From positions 3,224,001 to 3,288,000 of the forward strand of contig CAXXSX010000002.1 in NCBI GenBank assembly GCA_963677165.2: a stretch of 64,000 nucleotides of DNA, given 5' to 3'. Position numbers and translations under genes: made by a program. This document shows positions 43,177-52,028 of the stretch, piece after piece. The notes beneath the pieces are model-generated. The model was given only the letters and a program-made list of their open reading frames with translations. It was not told the DNA's origin and did not search any database. Each line of letters starts with the position of its first letter. The first letter of the stretch is position 1. Source of the stretch: JAFGXT01 sp963677165 (GTDB lineage Bacteria > Verrucomicrobiota > Lentisphaeria > Victivallales > SZUA-371).

Positions 43177-44382
43177 TCAGCGTTTTTTAGCTGGTTTTCG
43201 AGAACGCCTTTTTAGGTCTTTGCCCATGTGTGGAATGTTAAAATTGCGGATTACTCTGCGCTTGATATTCCAGTCTAGAAAATTTTCGATTTTACTGAGA
43301 GATTTGCTTTCGTCAGGGGATACCAGCGAGAACGCTTCGCCTTTTATACCCGCGCGTCCGGTGCGTCCGATACGGTGAACATAGGTTTCCGGTCTGTCCG
43401 GTAGATCATAATTAATTACGCATTGCATATCTTCAATATCCAGTCCCCTGGCGGCGATATCGGTTGCCACTAAAATTCTGAGCTGTCCGTTTTTGAAATC
43501 AGTTAATGCCTGAGTACGTTCTTCCTGTTCTTTGTCCTTATGAATTGCATCGGCGGATATTTCGGCTTCTCTCAGTTTGATTGTCAGTTCATCGGCACCC
43601 TTTCGAGCTTTGGTAAATACCAGAATCCGCGGCCATGAATTGGTTTTTGCCAGATGAATCAGTAAATCCGCTTTGCAGGGTTTTGGGATTAATATGATAC
43701 TTTGACGGATCTCTTTGGCGGTTGTATTCCGGGGGGACGTTTCAATGCGTTCTGCTTTCCCCGGAAGTACTGCGATAAGTTTTTTTACCTGTTTGGATAT
43801 CGTGGCTGAAAACAGCAGGTTCTGACGTTTTTCCGGCAGTTCTTCAATAATTTTGTTTATATCGTGGATAAAGCCCATTTCGAGCATTCTGTCGGCTTCG
43901 TCAAAGACGATGGTTTCAATATTTTTCAGCACAATCGATTCCTGCCTGATATGATCTAGAAGCCGTCCTGGTGTGGCTGAAACAATATCTACTCCGTCTT
44001 TCAGCGTATTCATTTGCGGTCGCATTTTCACTCCACCGTATAATGCGACGGAACGGTAATCCAGCCCTTGTCCTAATATTTTAACTGTTTCATCAATCTG
44101 CTGCGCCAGTTCTCTGGTCGGAGCAAGAATTAGAATACGCGGATTTGGGGATGTCTTTCCGGAGTCGATTAGCTTTTGAAACAGCGGCAGGACAAACGCG
44201 GCAGTTTTTCCGGTCCCTGTGTGTGCGCCGCCGAGAATATCTTTTCCCTCAAGAATTGCCGGAATTGATTCCGCCTGTATCGGGGTAGGGGAGGTATAGC
44301 CTTGAATCGTTATATTGTCGAGAAGCTGACGGCACAGGCCGAGATTTTCAAATGACTCGACATTTACGGTTGTTTTATTCAC
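43177..44382 (-). CDS. DEAD-box RNA helicase, RhlE-like
   Basis: A 401-residue helicase. The Q motif is TPIQAESIPAIL, motif I AHTGTGKT (53-60), motif II VFDEADRML, motif III FSATIS, then VATDIAARGLDIEDM and YVHRIGRTGRAG for motifs V and VI. A short basic tail (RRSRKPAKKR) is typical of RhlE-type proteins that remodel ribosomal and mRNA structures. It converges with the DUF2079 gene at 30 bp. RhlE is likely, but the exact paralogue is uncertain. Confidence 0.9.
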   Translation of the reverse strand: MNKTTVNVESFENLGLCRQLLDNITIQGYTSPTPIQAESIPAILEGKDILGGAHTGTGKTAAFVLPLFQKLIDSGKTSPNPRILILAPTRELAQQIDETVKILGQGLDYRSVALYGGVKMRPQMNTLKDGVDIVSATPGRLLDHIRQESIVLKNIETIVFDEADRMLEMGFIHDINKIIEELPEKRQNLLFSATISKQVKKLIAVLPGKAERIETSPRNTTAKEIRQSIILIPKPCKADLLIHLAKTNSWPRILVFTKARKGADELTIKLREAEISADAIHKDKEQEERTQALTDFKNGQLRILVATDIAARGLDIEDMQCVINYDLPDRPETYVHRIGRTGRAGIKGEAFSLVSPDESKSLSKIENFLDWNIKRRVIRNFNIPHMGKDLKRRSRKPAKKR

Positions 44383-44679
44383 GATTTTTCCTATTTGTCC
44401 AATTAATGAATTACCTCACAATATAACCTTGACAGTAGCGCATGGCAAGCGAAGTAAAAATCAAATAATAGACTCGTTGCGGAGCCGCATCCCTGCGGTA
44501 CTGCCGGAACACCAAACATCACACCAACCCGCAGACAAATCACTTCCTCGAATATACATAATTTTCTCCAAGTTCTCCCTGAATCATGCTCATTTTCCTG
44601 AAAATATCAATTTTTAATTTTTCATATTAAAAAAATCAAATTTTGTGTCGTAGAATTTTTTTACAAAATATATAACCAA

Positions 44680-45000
44680 TTACAAACAAATAGATTTTAA
44701 CTTATATTCAATGCACGGCACCACTCTGACCCCACTCTGACCCCACTCTGACCCAATGCACGGCACAATGCACGGCACAATGCACGGCACAATGCACGGC
44801 ACAATGCACGGCACCACTCTGACCATATCTTTAACAAATATATCAATATCACTAATTCCCATATCTTTGACTACTTGTACAATTATATCATTAAATTCAA
44901 ATTCATGTATTGTATTTCCAAAATCATCAGGGCTATATTGTTCTGTTTTTTTTATACATTTATTCTCTAAAAATGATAATTTTTTATTTATATCAGCCAC
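44680..45000 (-). CDS. Small protein whose C-terminus is made of tandem repeat DNA
   Basis: A 106-residue frame with a GTG start and a perfect AGGAGG ribosome site 9 bp upstream (45015-45010), so translation is likely. Residues 1-60 look like an ordinary soluble sequence (FLENKCIKKTEQY, then NDIIVQVVKDMGISDIDIF). From about residue 61 the frame enters tandem 12-bp repeats and reads VPCI five times, then the 11-bp repeats (GSEWGQSGVR), then VPCI again. The natural C-terminus has probably been replaced by repeat DNA. I do not recognise the N-terminal part. Confidence 0.45.
   Translation of the reverse strand: MADINKKLSFLENKCIKKTEQYSPDDFGNTIHEFEFNDIIVQVVKDMGISDIDIFVKDMVRVVPCIVPCIVPCIVPCIVPCIGSEWGQSGVRVVPCIEYKLKSICL
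44722..44814. repeat. Tandem 11-bp and 12-bp repeats
   Basis: Three perfect copies of CACTCTGACCC (44722-44754) are followed by five perfect copies of AATGCACGGCAC (44755-44814). A further copy of the 12-mer stands alone at 44710-44721, and a partial CACTCTGACC follows at 44815. The 12-mer keeps the reading frame of the leftward small ORF. The same motif, reverse complemented, occurs in blocks at 45048-45168 and 45970-46151. Confidence 0.95.
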
Positions 45001-45047
45001 TGTTCTTAACCTCCTTTATTTAGGAATAAGTTTTTTCCCGTCTCTTA

Positions 45048-45168
45048 GGTACACTGGTGCCATGCATCGATTTATTCAGTAGGTACACTGGTGCCATGCA
45101 TCTGTGCTGGACACTGGTGCTGGTGGTGGGGCACTGGCCGGGGCACTGGTGCCATGCACAATGCCATT
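45048..45168. repeat. GGTGCCATGCAT repeat block, left of orphan gene
   Basis: Two copies of GGTACACTGGTGCCATGCAT (about 45048-45067 and 45082-45101) are followed by degenerate copies and by a 22-bp unit at 45147-45168. That unit recurs at 46023-46044 with one mismatch. The orientation is opposite to the tandem array at 44755. No gene is visible in the block. Confidence 0.8.
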
Positions 45169-45244
45169 AATTGATATCCCCCGCATTGATATTTTGACTA
45201 ATTTTCGGTGCACGGCACCACTCTGCCATTTCTAAAGCTGCCAA

Positions 45245-45946
45245 CTACCAATGAGAAAAAAACATTCTCGTCCAACAAGCAATGCAAAGAAAAGTATAGA
45301 CAGAAACTTCATCGCCATTACATATCTGTTCTAAAATCTCACAAGATTCTCTGGTATATATAGGAGAGACATGATAAAAATATTTGTTAAAAGGATATTT
45401 GAATTCACTAGATTCAGAAATTTCTATATTTTTATCATTTGGGTTGATTAAGTAATTAACTTTACAATTATTTTCAAACTTAATACAACCACAAACATCT
45501 TTAGCCTTATAAGCTCTGTTTTCAACTGGCAGAATAATTTTCCCTTTTACCCCAGTTAACAGCTCTAAACTAGAAGATCCCCAATAAATCAATCGGAGTA
45601 GTTTGCTATATGAAATTTGAGCAATAATGTCCTCTTTATCGCATAAATTTAGCACGTTTCCATTTCGATATAATTGTATTCTCTTGTTTTGAAGTTCTAG
45701 TAAGCCATATTCTCTGTTATGTTTTAGAATACCGCTACATCGACTAGCCCAAATACCTAAAGGCATCATCCCCGTTTCTAAATTAATCCATAAAGAACTC
45801 CAACTTTTGCTGCCTCCGGGAAAATGCCCAGAACATCCAACACCAAAATATACTTCACATAGATTTTTGTAAGTTAATGAATGAATTGGATTATAATTTT
45901 TATAATATTCTCTTACAGTTTCGTTTACCCATATGTCATTTTTCAT
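45245..45946 (-). CDS. Orphan protein between repeat blocks
   Basis: A 233-residue AT-rich gene with no family I recognise. Visible features are a Gly/Ser/Trp-rich stretch (FGVGCSGHFPGGSKSW), a middle region of mixed strands, several Cys (CGCIKFENNC) and a hydrophobic C-terminus (TFLCIACWTRMFF) that could be a membrane tail. There is no clear ribosome site before the ATG. Base composition differs from the housekeeping genes nearby, and near-identical repeats flank it in direct orientation. It may be carried by a mobile or recombining unit. Confidence 0.4.
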   Translation of the reverse strand: MKNDIWVNETVREYYKNYNPIHSLTYKNLCEVYFGVGCSGHFPGGSKSWSSLWINLETGMMPLGIWASRCSGILKHNREYGLLELQNKRIQLYRNGNVLNLCDKEDIIAQISYSKLLRLIYWGSSSLELLTGVKGKIILPVENRAYKAKDVCGCIKFENNCKVNYLINPNDKNIEISESSEFKYPFNKYFYHVSPIYTRESCEILEQICNGDEVSVYTFLCIACWTRMFFSHW

Positions 45947-45969
45947 AATTAGATATTATATTCTCTTTA

Positions 45970-46151
45970 ATATTGGTGCCGTGCATTGTTTTTCCGTAAT
46001 ATTGGTGATTGGTGCGTAATATTGGTGCCGTGCACAATGCCATTCACTATTCTCTTAAGTTAACCGAATATTGGTGCCGCGAATATTGGTGTCGTGCATT
46101 GTTTTTCTATTGTAATTGAATATTGGTGCCGTGCATTGTTTTTTTATTGTA
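45970..46151. repeat. TATTGGTGCCGTGCATTG repeat block, right of orphan gene
   Basis: At least five copies of a unit reading AATATTGGTGCCGTGCATTG, with small changes, are spread over 180 bp. The copies near 46081-46112 and 46118-46149 extend to about 32 similar bases including a T-run and TATTGT. The copy at 46023-46044 matches the left block over 22 bp with one mismatch. The stretch 46152-46242 shows nothing else. REP-like or transposon-related origin is inferred; no transposase is visible. Confidence 0.8.
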
Positions 46152-46242
46152 AAATACTAATAAAAATAATCTTACAAAACTAGTCACTAAAAACGTCTCC
46201 ATAAATTTCACTTTTTTGATGCCATTTTATTCAGTTGGGTTA

Positions 46243-46420
46243 ATACCTCGACCCTCCGGGTCGACTTTAATGGTTCCGTTTTTTTTGTATTTTGTTCGCC
46301 TGGCGAACAAAATACAAAAAACATATTCGCCACCGGGGGCTCCCCGGGCGTGCTCCAGCGGCGAAACGCTGGTCGCCGCAGGCGAAATCTTAGATACCTC
46401 GACCCTTGGGTCGGGGTAGT
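46243..46420. repeat. Composite palindromic element with a 20-bp perfect hairpin
   Basis: The element starts and ends with near copies of ATACCTCGACCC, each followed by GGGTCG and so each a small hairpin (46244-46264 and 46393-46417). Between them is a perfect 20-bp inverted repeat with a 1-nt centre (46281-46300 and 46302-46321), flanked by T and A runs, which can act as a bidirectional terminator. A GC-rich part follows with CCGGGGGCTCCCCGG, and GTCGCCGCAGGCGAAATCT at 46372-46390, which is shared with 30657. It looks like a small non-autonomous element. The stretch 46421-46574 is unremarkable. Confidence 0.6.
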
Positions 46421-46574
46421 TCATTCAATTTTGCTAAAATTAAGGTAGAACGGATCGAATTCACTGTTCTGATAAATGTTCACATGCTTCTGATCTTTTT
46501 CCGCAACCCCGGAGAGCCACTCCTCTGAAACGCTCAAATATAATGTCAACAGGAAGATTAAATAAGGTTGTGAT

Positions 46575-46868
46575 TCAGACCTTTTCTGACATTTCAACCA
46601 GGAAATTTTTTACTCTTATCCGGTTTTTCCTCCAGCTGAATCCATGGCTGGTCACTTTAAGAGAGCCTTCAAGCGAGAAGTCCAGATTGATTTCTCTTGC
46701 CCATTTCAGCAGGTACGAAGATGGGGATGCAGAGATGCATTCTTCGGATTCATGTTTGATTGACCAGGATTGTTGTTTGAAGATTTCTTTCGCGGCGAAA
46801 CGTACTGCTTTCTCATCATTTTCATAAAGAAAATGCTCTGAGTATTGCACGGGAAAACCAATATTCAT
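46575..46868 (-). CDS. Small hypothetical protein
   Basis: A 97-residue soluble-looking protein, mixed charge, with no recognisable family. Visible stretches are NIGFPVQYSEHFLYENDEKA and FSWRKNRIRVKNFLVEM. The start at 46868 is chosen because GGAGG stands 8 bp upstream; in-frame GTG and ATG codons further up precede that ribosome site. It stands alone between the palindromic element and trmL, and its function is unknown. Confidence 0.5.
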   Translation of the reverse strand: MNIGFPVQYSEHFLYENDEKAVRFAAKEIFKQQSWSIKHESEECISASPSSYLLKWAREINLDFSLEGSLKVTSHGFSWRKNRIRVKNFLVEMSEKV

Positions 46869-47104
46869 AATTTCGGCCTCCATAATCACTTGCCCAGTGA
46901 TGCGTTAACAATAATAACTATATATTGCTATCAGCGTTGCATACAAGTAGCTCATATTGTGTTGTTTGTCAAGTTTACGACAAATTTAATTCTGTTTCAA
47001 GCACAAAAACATGTGAAAAAAATTATTGTCATGACATGATTGATTTTTATTGTTTTCAGAAGTATCTTCATTTTTTGAGTAACTATTGAATAAAGGAGTG
47101 GTTC

Positions 47105-47587
47105 ATGGAATACTCGGTTCCAGATAAGCCTTATAATATTGTTTTGGTTAGACCGGAAATTCCTCAGAATACCGGCAACATCGGACGGCTCTGCGTGAAT
47201 GCCGGCGCACGCCTTCATCTGATTAAGCCCCTGGGATTTTCGCTTGATGAGAAGCATTTGAAAAGAGCCGGAATGGATTACTGGCACAATATTGACTTGC
47301 ATGTATATGAAGACTGGAGTGATTTTCTGAGTCAGAATCAGGAGGCGGAACTGTATTTCTTTTCAACGAAGACCGAACGGCTTTTCTGGGAATGTCCGTA
47401 CAGCGATGGTGCGTTTCTAGTGTTCGGCAACGAGGGGCATGGGCTGCCGGATGAATTCTACACTGAGTATTCGGATCGGCTTTATACGATTCCCATGCCG
47501 GGGGCTATGACGCGCAGTTTGAACCTTGCCAATAGTACAGGTATAGTTCTCTATGAAGGATTGAGACGGCAGATGACTGCCGGATAA
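47105..47587 (+). CDS. trmL: tRNA (cytidine/uridine-34-2'-O)-methyltransferase TrmL
   Basis: A 160-residue SPOUT-class enzyme. IVLVRPEIPQNTGNIGRLC, then LHLIKPLGF and AGMDYWHNIDLHVYEDW, are TrmL signatures; LVFGNEGHGLPDEF and RSLNLANSTGIVLYE form the trefoil-knot SAM site. It methylates the wobble ribose of tRNA-Leu isoacceptors. Together with cmoA/cmoB it gives the window several wobble-base modification genes. Length is typical. Confidence 0.93.
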   Translation: MEYSVPDKPYNIVLVRPEIPQNTGNIGRLCVNAGARLHLIKPLGFSLDEKHLKRAGMDYWHNIDLHVYEDWSDFLSQNQEAELYFFSTKTERLFWECPYSDGAFLVFGNEGHGLPDEFYTEYSDRLYTIPMPGAMTRSLNLANSTGIVLYEGLRRQMTAG

Positions 47588-47604
47588 TAAGAGGATTCTG
47601 ATAT

Positions 47605-47889
47605 ATGAAAGAAATATTGAAAGTTCTTTTTATTATTATGATGATACTGGCAGCGGCTTTTTTCATTATAATAATATTACCTTTTGCATTGTTGCTAGGA
47701 TTGTTTCTGTCTCTCTTTGGATATAAGAGACCGCGTACTTTTACTGCGTTTAAGACTTCCGGTAATTTCGGTACTACTACTGCTCGTCCGCGCGACTATA
47801 GTGTTCTGGGGTCTGACTCGGAAGGAAATACGGTTATTGACGTTAAGGCGGTGGAAGTCAACGATAAAATTTCTGGAGACAAACAGTAA
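47605..47889 (+). CDS. Small single-span membrane protein
   Basis: A 94-residue protein with one or two hydrophobic segments in residues 5-42, then a polar tail (FGTTTARPRDYSVLG, ending NDKISGDKQ). No family is recognised. It is 17 bp downstream of trmL and probably co-transcribed with it. The gene-free stretch after it (47890-48232) is AT-rich and contains the nifJ leader. Confidence 0.5.
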   Translation: MKEILKVLFIIMMILAAAFFIIIILPFALLLGLFLSLFGYKRPRTFTAFKTSGNFGTTTARPRDYSVLGSDSEGNTVIDVKAVEVNDKISGDKQ

Positions 47890-48172
47890 TATTCGGGACG
47901 TTCTCCATTTTTGTGAATATTAAACAAAAAACTTACAAAAAAACAATGATATGAGTCATTTTTGTTTGTCTTGTACAGCAAAAACGCGTGTCTGTGTTCA
48001 GAAAGTAACAATAAACTGAAATGTTTTGGGTATTTGTGGATGGGAAATGTTGAAAAATTTTTTGTTTGCGTGTAGATTACTCTGAACTTGTATGATAAGT
48101 TGTCTTTTCGTGCCTGAATTATTCAGGTTTATATAATGATCTTTGAAAACAATTACAAATTTTACGGTTAAC

Positions 48173-48206
48173 AAGCCTGTACACGATGTACGGCTTTTAT
48201 TTTTTT
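48173..48206 (+). terminator. Terminator-like hairpin in the nifJ leader
   Basis: AAGCC-T-GTAC (48173-48182) and GTACGGCTT (48188-48196) pair around a 5-nt loop with one bulged T, and TTATTTTTTT follows. It ends about 27 bp before the nifJ start codon and 10 bp before the ribosome site. This is either the terminator of the trmL transcript or an attenuator within the nifJ 5' region. Confidence 0.6.
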
Positions 48207-48232
48207 CACAACTCTTAAGGAGGCTAAATCTA

Positions 48233-51200
48233 ATGGCTAAGAAAATGATGACCATTGACGGTAACTACGCCGCCAGTTATGTGGCTTACGCATTCAGCGA
48301 AGTCGCGGCGATTTACCCGATCACTCCGTCTTCAACCATGGGTGAGTATGCTGATACATGGGCGAGCGAAGGGCTCAAAAACATGTTCGGCACAAAACTC
48401 AACGTTGCTGAAATGCAATCTGAAGCCGGTGCTGCCGGTGCTGTTCACGGTTCACTGAGTGCTGGAGCACTTACCACTACTTACACCGCGTCCCAGGGAC
48501 TGCTGCTGATGATCCCGAACATGTATAAAATCGCCGGTGAAATGCTCCCGACCGTTTTCCATGTTTCAGCTCGCGCACTTGCTGCACAGTCGCTCGCTAT
48601 CTTCGGTGACCACTCCGACGTTATGAGCGTTCGTCAGACCGGTTTTGCTATGGTTTCCGCATGTTCTATTCAGGAAACTCACGACTTGGCTATCGTTAGT
48701 CATCTCGCAACTCTGGAAACTTCTGTTCCGTTCCTGAACTTCTTCGACGGTTTCCGTACTTCTCACGAAATCCAGAAAGTTGAACTTCTCGGTTTTGACG
48801 AAATGAAAGAAATGGTCGACATGAAATATGTCGAGCAGTTCCGTGAACGCGCAATGCGTCCTGAAGCTCCTATCTGTAAAGTTGGCGCTCAGAACCCTGA
48901 CGTTTACTTCCAGGGCCGTGAAACTACTAACAACATCTACGACTCAGTTCCTGGCGTTGTTCAGAAATACATGGACAAAGTTTCCAAGGTTCTCGGCAGA
49001 AATTACAAACTGTTTGATTATGTTGGTGCTCCTGATGCGGATAAAGTTATCATCGCTATGGGTTCCGGCTGTGAAACCATTGATGAAGCTATCAAATATC
49101 TGAGCGCTAAAGGCGAAAAAGTCGGTATGGTCAAAGTTCGTCTGTATCGTCCGTTCGCTGCTGAAGCGTTCCTCGGTGCTCTGCCTGCTACTGTTAAGAA
49201 AATTGCTGTTCTTGACCGTACCAAAGAGCCTGGTTCACTTGGCGAACCTCTCTACCTCGATGTTAAAGCTGCTCTGTACGGTAAAGACATTACTGTTATC
49301 GGTGGTCGCTATGGTCTGTCCAGTAAAGAATTTACTCCGGGCATGGTTAACTCTATCTATGAACACCTTGATGGTGCTTGCTTCCACGGTTTCACCGTTG
49401 GTCTTATTGATGATGTTTCCAATAAATCTCTTCCGCTCGGCGAAGAAATTCACACTGTTCCGGAAGGCACAGTTGAATGTATGTTCTGGGGTCTGGGTTC
49501 TGACGGTACCGTTGGTGCTAATAAGAACTCTATCAAAATCATCGGTGACAACACTGACAAATACGCTCAGGGTTACTTCGTATATGATTCAAAGAAATCT
49601 TACGGTATCACCGTATCTCACCTGCGTTTCGGTGACAAACCGATCACAAGTGAATACACCATCACCGCTCCGGACTTTGTAGCATGTCATAACCCGGCTT
49701 ACATTGGCCGTTATGAAATGCTTAAAGGCATCAAGGAAGGCGGTACCTTCCTGTTGAACTCCAACATTCCGACTTCCGAAGTCTTTGATCACCTGTCAAA
49801 AGACCTGCAGGAAGCTATCATTAATAAGAAACTGAACTTCTACAACGTCGATGCTCTGAAAATTGCTTCAAGCGTAGGTCTTGGCAAACGCATCAACACT
49901 GTAATGCAGTGCTGCTTCTTCAAGTTGGCTAACATTATTCCAGCCGACGAAGCTATCGGTTACATCAAGAAAGCGATTGAAAAAACCTTCAAGAAAAAAG
50001 GTGATGACATCGTTAAAATGAACTGCGAAGCGGTTGATAAATCCATCGCTGGACTGGAAAAAGTAGAAGTTCCTGCATCAATCACCAAGTCTTTCATTCC
50101 GCCAAAACTTATTGCGGATGATGCTTCAGACTTTGCAAAAGATATTATTGAACCTCTCATGCACCTGCAGGGTGATAGCGTTCCGGTTTCAAAAATGTCT
50201 ATCGACGGTACTCTGCCTACTGGTACAAGCTGCCTCGAAAAACGCGGTATCGCTCCGATGGTTCCGAAATGGATCCCGGACAACTGTATCCAGTGTAACC
50301 AGTGCGTAATGTCATGTCCGCATGCTGTAATCCGTGCAAAACAGATTGCTCCGGCTGACCTGAAGGGCGCTCCGGAAACCTTCAAAACTCTCAAATCCAA
50401 AACGAAGAACGATAAAGATCTCGAATACAAAATCCAGGTCTACATCGAAGACTGTACTGGTTGCGGTGTTTGTATTGAAACTTGCCCGGCTAAGACCAAA
50501 GCTCTGGAATTCGTTGAACTGCAGGCTGAAAGAGATGCTGGCGAAGGCGAAAACTTCAAATTCTTCGAAGATCTCCCTGATAACGTTCTTGACGGAGCTC
50601 CGGCAACTACTGTTAAGGGTATCGGTTTTGTTAAACCTCTCTTCGAATTCAGCGGCGCCTGCGGCGGTTGTGGTGAAACTCCTTACGTAAAACTGGCTAC
50701 TCAGGTTTGCGGTGAAAGAATGGTTGTTGCCAACGCTACCGGTTGTTCTTCAATCTACGGCGGTACTTTCCCGACAATTCCTTACACTAAGACCAAAGAA
50801 GGTCGCGGTCCGGCTTGGGGGAACTCACTGTTCGAAGATAATGCTGAATACGGTTATGGAATGAGACTTGCTGTTGACTCTAACCGTCTCCTGCTGAAAT
50901 CCAATGTTGACAGAATCCTGGAAATGGGTACTACCGATGATCTGAAAGCAGCTCTCGGAAAATCTCTGGAACTCTGGGATGGAACTGACGCAGAAGCAAT
51001 CGCTGCTCAGAACGCTGTCAAAGCTCTGCTGCCTGCCGCTATTAAAGCTGCTTCCGGCGAAGCGAAAGAAATTCTCGAAAAGATCGCTGAACTTGGCGAT
51101 TACTTCGTAGACAAGTCTGTCTGGATCATCGGTGGTGATGGTTGGGCATACGATATCGGTTACGGTGGTCTTGACCACGTTGTAGCTCAGGGCAAGAATG

Positions 51201-51748
51201 TTAATATTCTCGTTGTTGATACTGAAATCTACTCCAACACCGGTGGTCAGGCTTCCAAGTCTACTCCGATCGGTGCTGTTGCTCAGTTCGCAGCTGCCGG
51301 TATGCGCCTGACTAAGAAAAATCTTGGTTTCATGTGCATGAGTTATGGTTATGTTTACGTTGCGTCTATTGCAATGGGGGCAAACCGTAATCAGGCTCTG
51401 CAGGCCTTCCGCGAAGCTGAAGCCTACAACGGTCCGTCAATCATTCTATGCTACGCTCCATGTATCATGCATGGTATCAAGAGCATGATGCAGACTCAGA
51501 CAGAACAGAAACGCGCTGTTGAGTGTGGTTACTGGCCTCTGTACCGCTACAACCCGATGAACGAAAAACCGTTCAAATGGGAAAGCAAAGAACCTACTGG
51601 CGACTTCCAGGAATTCATCCGTAACGAACGTCGTTATACTGCTCTGAAGAAAACTGCTCCTCAGGATGCAGAAGCTCTGTTTGCAGAAGCAGAAAAAGAT
51701 GCAAAACGCCGCATGGACTTCTACAAGAAGATCGGCGAAATCATGTAA
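48233..51748 (+). CDS. nifJ: Pyruvate:ferredoxin (flavodoxin) oxidoreductase
   Basis: A 1171-residue single-chain PFOR. The domains occur in order: an N-terminal pyrimidine-binding domain (YPITPSSTMGEYADTWAS), then a transketolase-like domain. Two ferredoxin-type 4Fe-4S motifs follow, CIQCNQCVMSCP near 685 and CTGCGVCIETCP near 743. Next come CGGCGETPY with the proximal cluster cysteines near 809, and the TPP domain (GGDGWAYDIGYGG, YSNTGGQ). It converts pyruvate and CoA to acetyl-CoA and CO2, passing electrons to ferredoxin, so an anaerobic energy metabolism is likely. Codon use is strongly restricted, as in highly expressed genes. The ATG at 48233 has AAGGAGG 9 bp upstream; an open frame extending to 48143 lacks this. 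Confidence 0.95.
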   Translation: MAKKMMTIDGNYAASYVAYAFSEVAAIYPITPSSTMGEYADTWASEGLKNMFGTKLNVAEMQSEAGAAGAVHGSLSAGALTTTYTASQGLLLMIPNMYKIAGEMLPTVFHVSARALAAQSLAIFGDHSDVMSVRQTGFAMVSACSIQETHDLAIVSHLATLETSVPFLNFFDGFRTSHEIQKVELLGFDEMKEMVDMKYVEQFRERAMRPEAPICKVGAQNPDVYFQGRETTNNIYDSVPGVVQKYMDKVSKVLGRNYKLFDYVGAPDADKVIIAMGSGCETIDEAIKYLSAKGEKVGMVKVRLYRPFAAEAFLGALPATVKKIAVLDRTKEPGSLGEPLYLDVKAALYGKDITVIGGRYGLSSKEFTPGMVNSIYEHLDGACFHGFTVGLIDDVSNKSLPLGEEIHTVPEGTVECMFWGLGSDGTVGANKNSIKIIGDNTDKYAQGYFVYDSKKSYGITVSHLRFGDKPITSEYTITAPDFVACHNPAYIGRYEMLKGIKEGGTFLLNSNIPTSEVFDHLSKDLQEAIINKKLNFYNVDALKIASSVGLGKRINTVMQCCFFKLANIIPADEAIGYIKKAIEKTFKKKGDDIVKMNCEAVDKSIAGLEKVEVPASITKSFIPPKLIADDASDFAKDIIEPLMHLQGDSVPVSKMSIDGTLPTGTSCLEKRGIAPMVPKWIPDNCIQCNQCVMSCPHAVIRAKQIAPADLKGAPETFKTLKSKTKNDKDLEYKIQVYIEDCTGCGVCIETCPAKTKALEFVELQAERDAGEGENFKFFEDLPDNVLDGAPATTVKGIGFVKPLFEFSGACGGCGETPYVKLATQVCGERMVVANATGCSSIYGGTFPTIPYTKTKEGRGPAWGNSLFEDNAEYGYGMRLAVDSNRLLLKSNVDRILEMGTTDDLKAALGKSLELWDGTDAEAIAAQNAVKALLPAAIKAASGEAKEILEKIAELGDYFVDKSVWIIGGDGWAYDIGYGGLDHVVAQGKNVNILVVDTEIYSNTGGQASKSTPIGAVAQFAAAGMRLTKKNLGFMCMSYGYVYVASIAMGANRNQALQAFREAEAYNGPSIILCYAPCIMHGIKSMMQTQTEQKRAVECGYWPLYRYNPMNEKPFKWESKEPTGDFQEFIRNERRYTALKKTAPQDAEALFAEAEKDAKRRMDFYKKIGEIM

Positions 51749-51788
51749 TTTGCTTAACGCAGATTACAGCATCTGAATAAAAAAATCA

Positions 51789-51825
51789 GGCGGCTGCCAT
51801 CGAGTTTGATGACAGCCGCCTTTTT
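51789..51825 (+). terminator. Intrinsic terminator after nifJ
   Basis: GGCGGCTG and CAGCCGCC pair (51789-51796 with 51813-51820), extended by four more pairs after a C/A mismatch around a 6-nt loop, and are followed by five T residues. It is 40 bp beyond the nifJ stop. The surrounding ~67 bp are duplicated at 51961. Confidence 0.85.
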
Positions 51826-51960
51826 CTATTGAGGAGCTGTATGGGAAAAAAATCAAGTTATAGGGCATAAATCTCGATAAATAATGTTATTCTCCGCTTC
51901 CGTAAGGAGCGTTAGCGACGAAGTTTGAAGCGGCATCAACGCCGTCCGTCGTACGGACAA

Positions 51961-52026
51961 AATCAGGCGGCTGCCATCGAATTTGATGACAGCCGCCTTT
52001 CTATTGAGGAGGCTGTATGGGAAAAA
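51961..52026. repeat. Second copy of the nifJ terminator segment
   Basis: About 66 bp matching 51784-51850 closely, including the hairpin (51966-51997) and the following CTATTGAGGAG, GCTGTATGGGAAAAAA context. It lies at the 3' end of the leftward DUF3793 gene. Between the copies (51860-51960) are small palindromes: CCGCTTC with GAAGCGG, and GTCCGT-cgt-ACGGAC. No gene is visible from 51749 to 52028. Confidence 0.85.
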
Positions 52027-52028
52027 AC

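Noticed and set aside
44449..44520. Possible small gene or tRNA fragment downstream of the helicase promoter
   Set aside because: Short GC-rich palindromic stretch without a frame or cloverleaf; probably another decayed intergenic element.
44755..44814. CRISPR-like array
   Set aside because: The 12-bp units are directly tandem with no spacers.
48143..48232. N-terminal extension of pyruvate:ferredoxin oxidoreductase
   Set aside because: This stretch holds the terminator-like hairpin and the ribosome site of the ATG at 48233; the enzyme family begins at MAKKMMTIDG.
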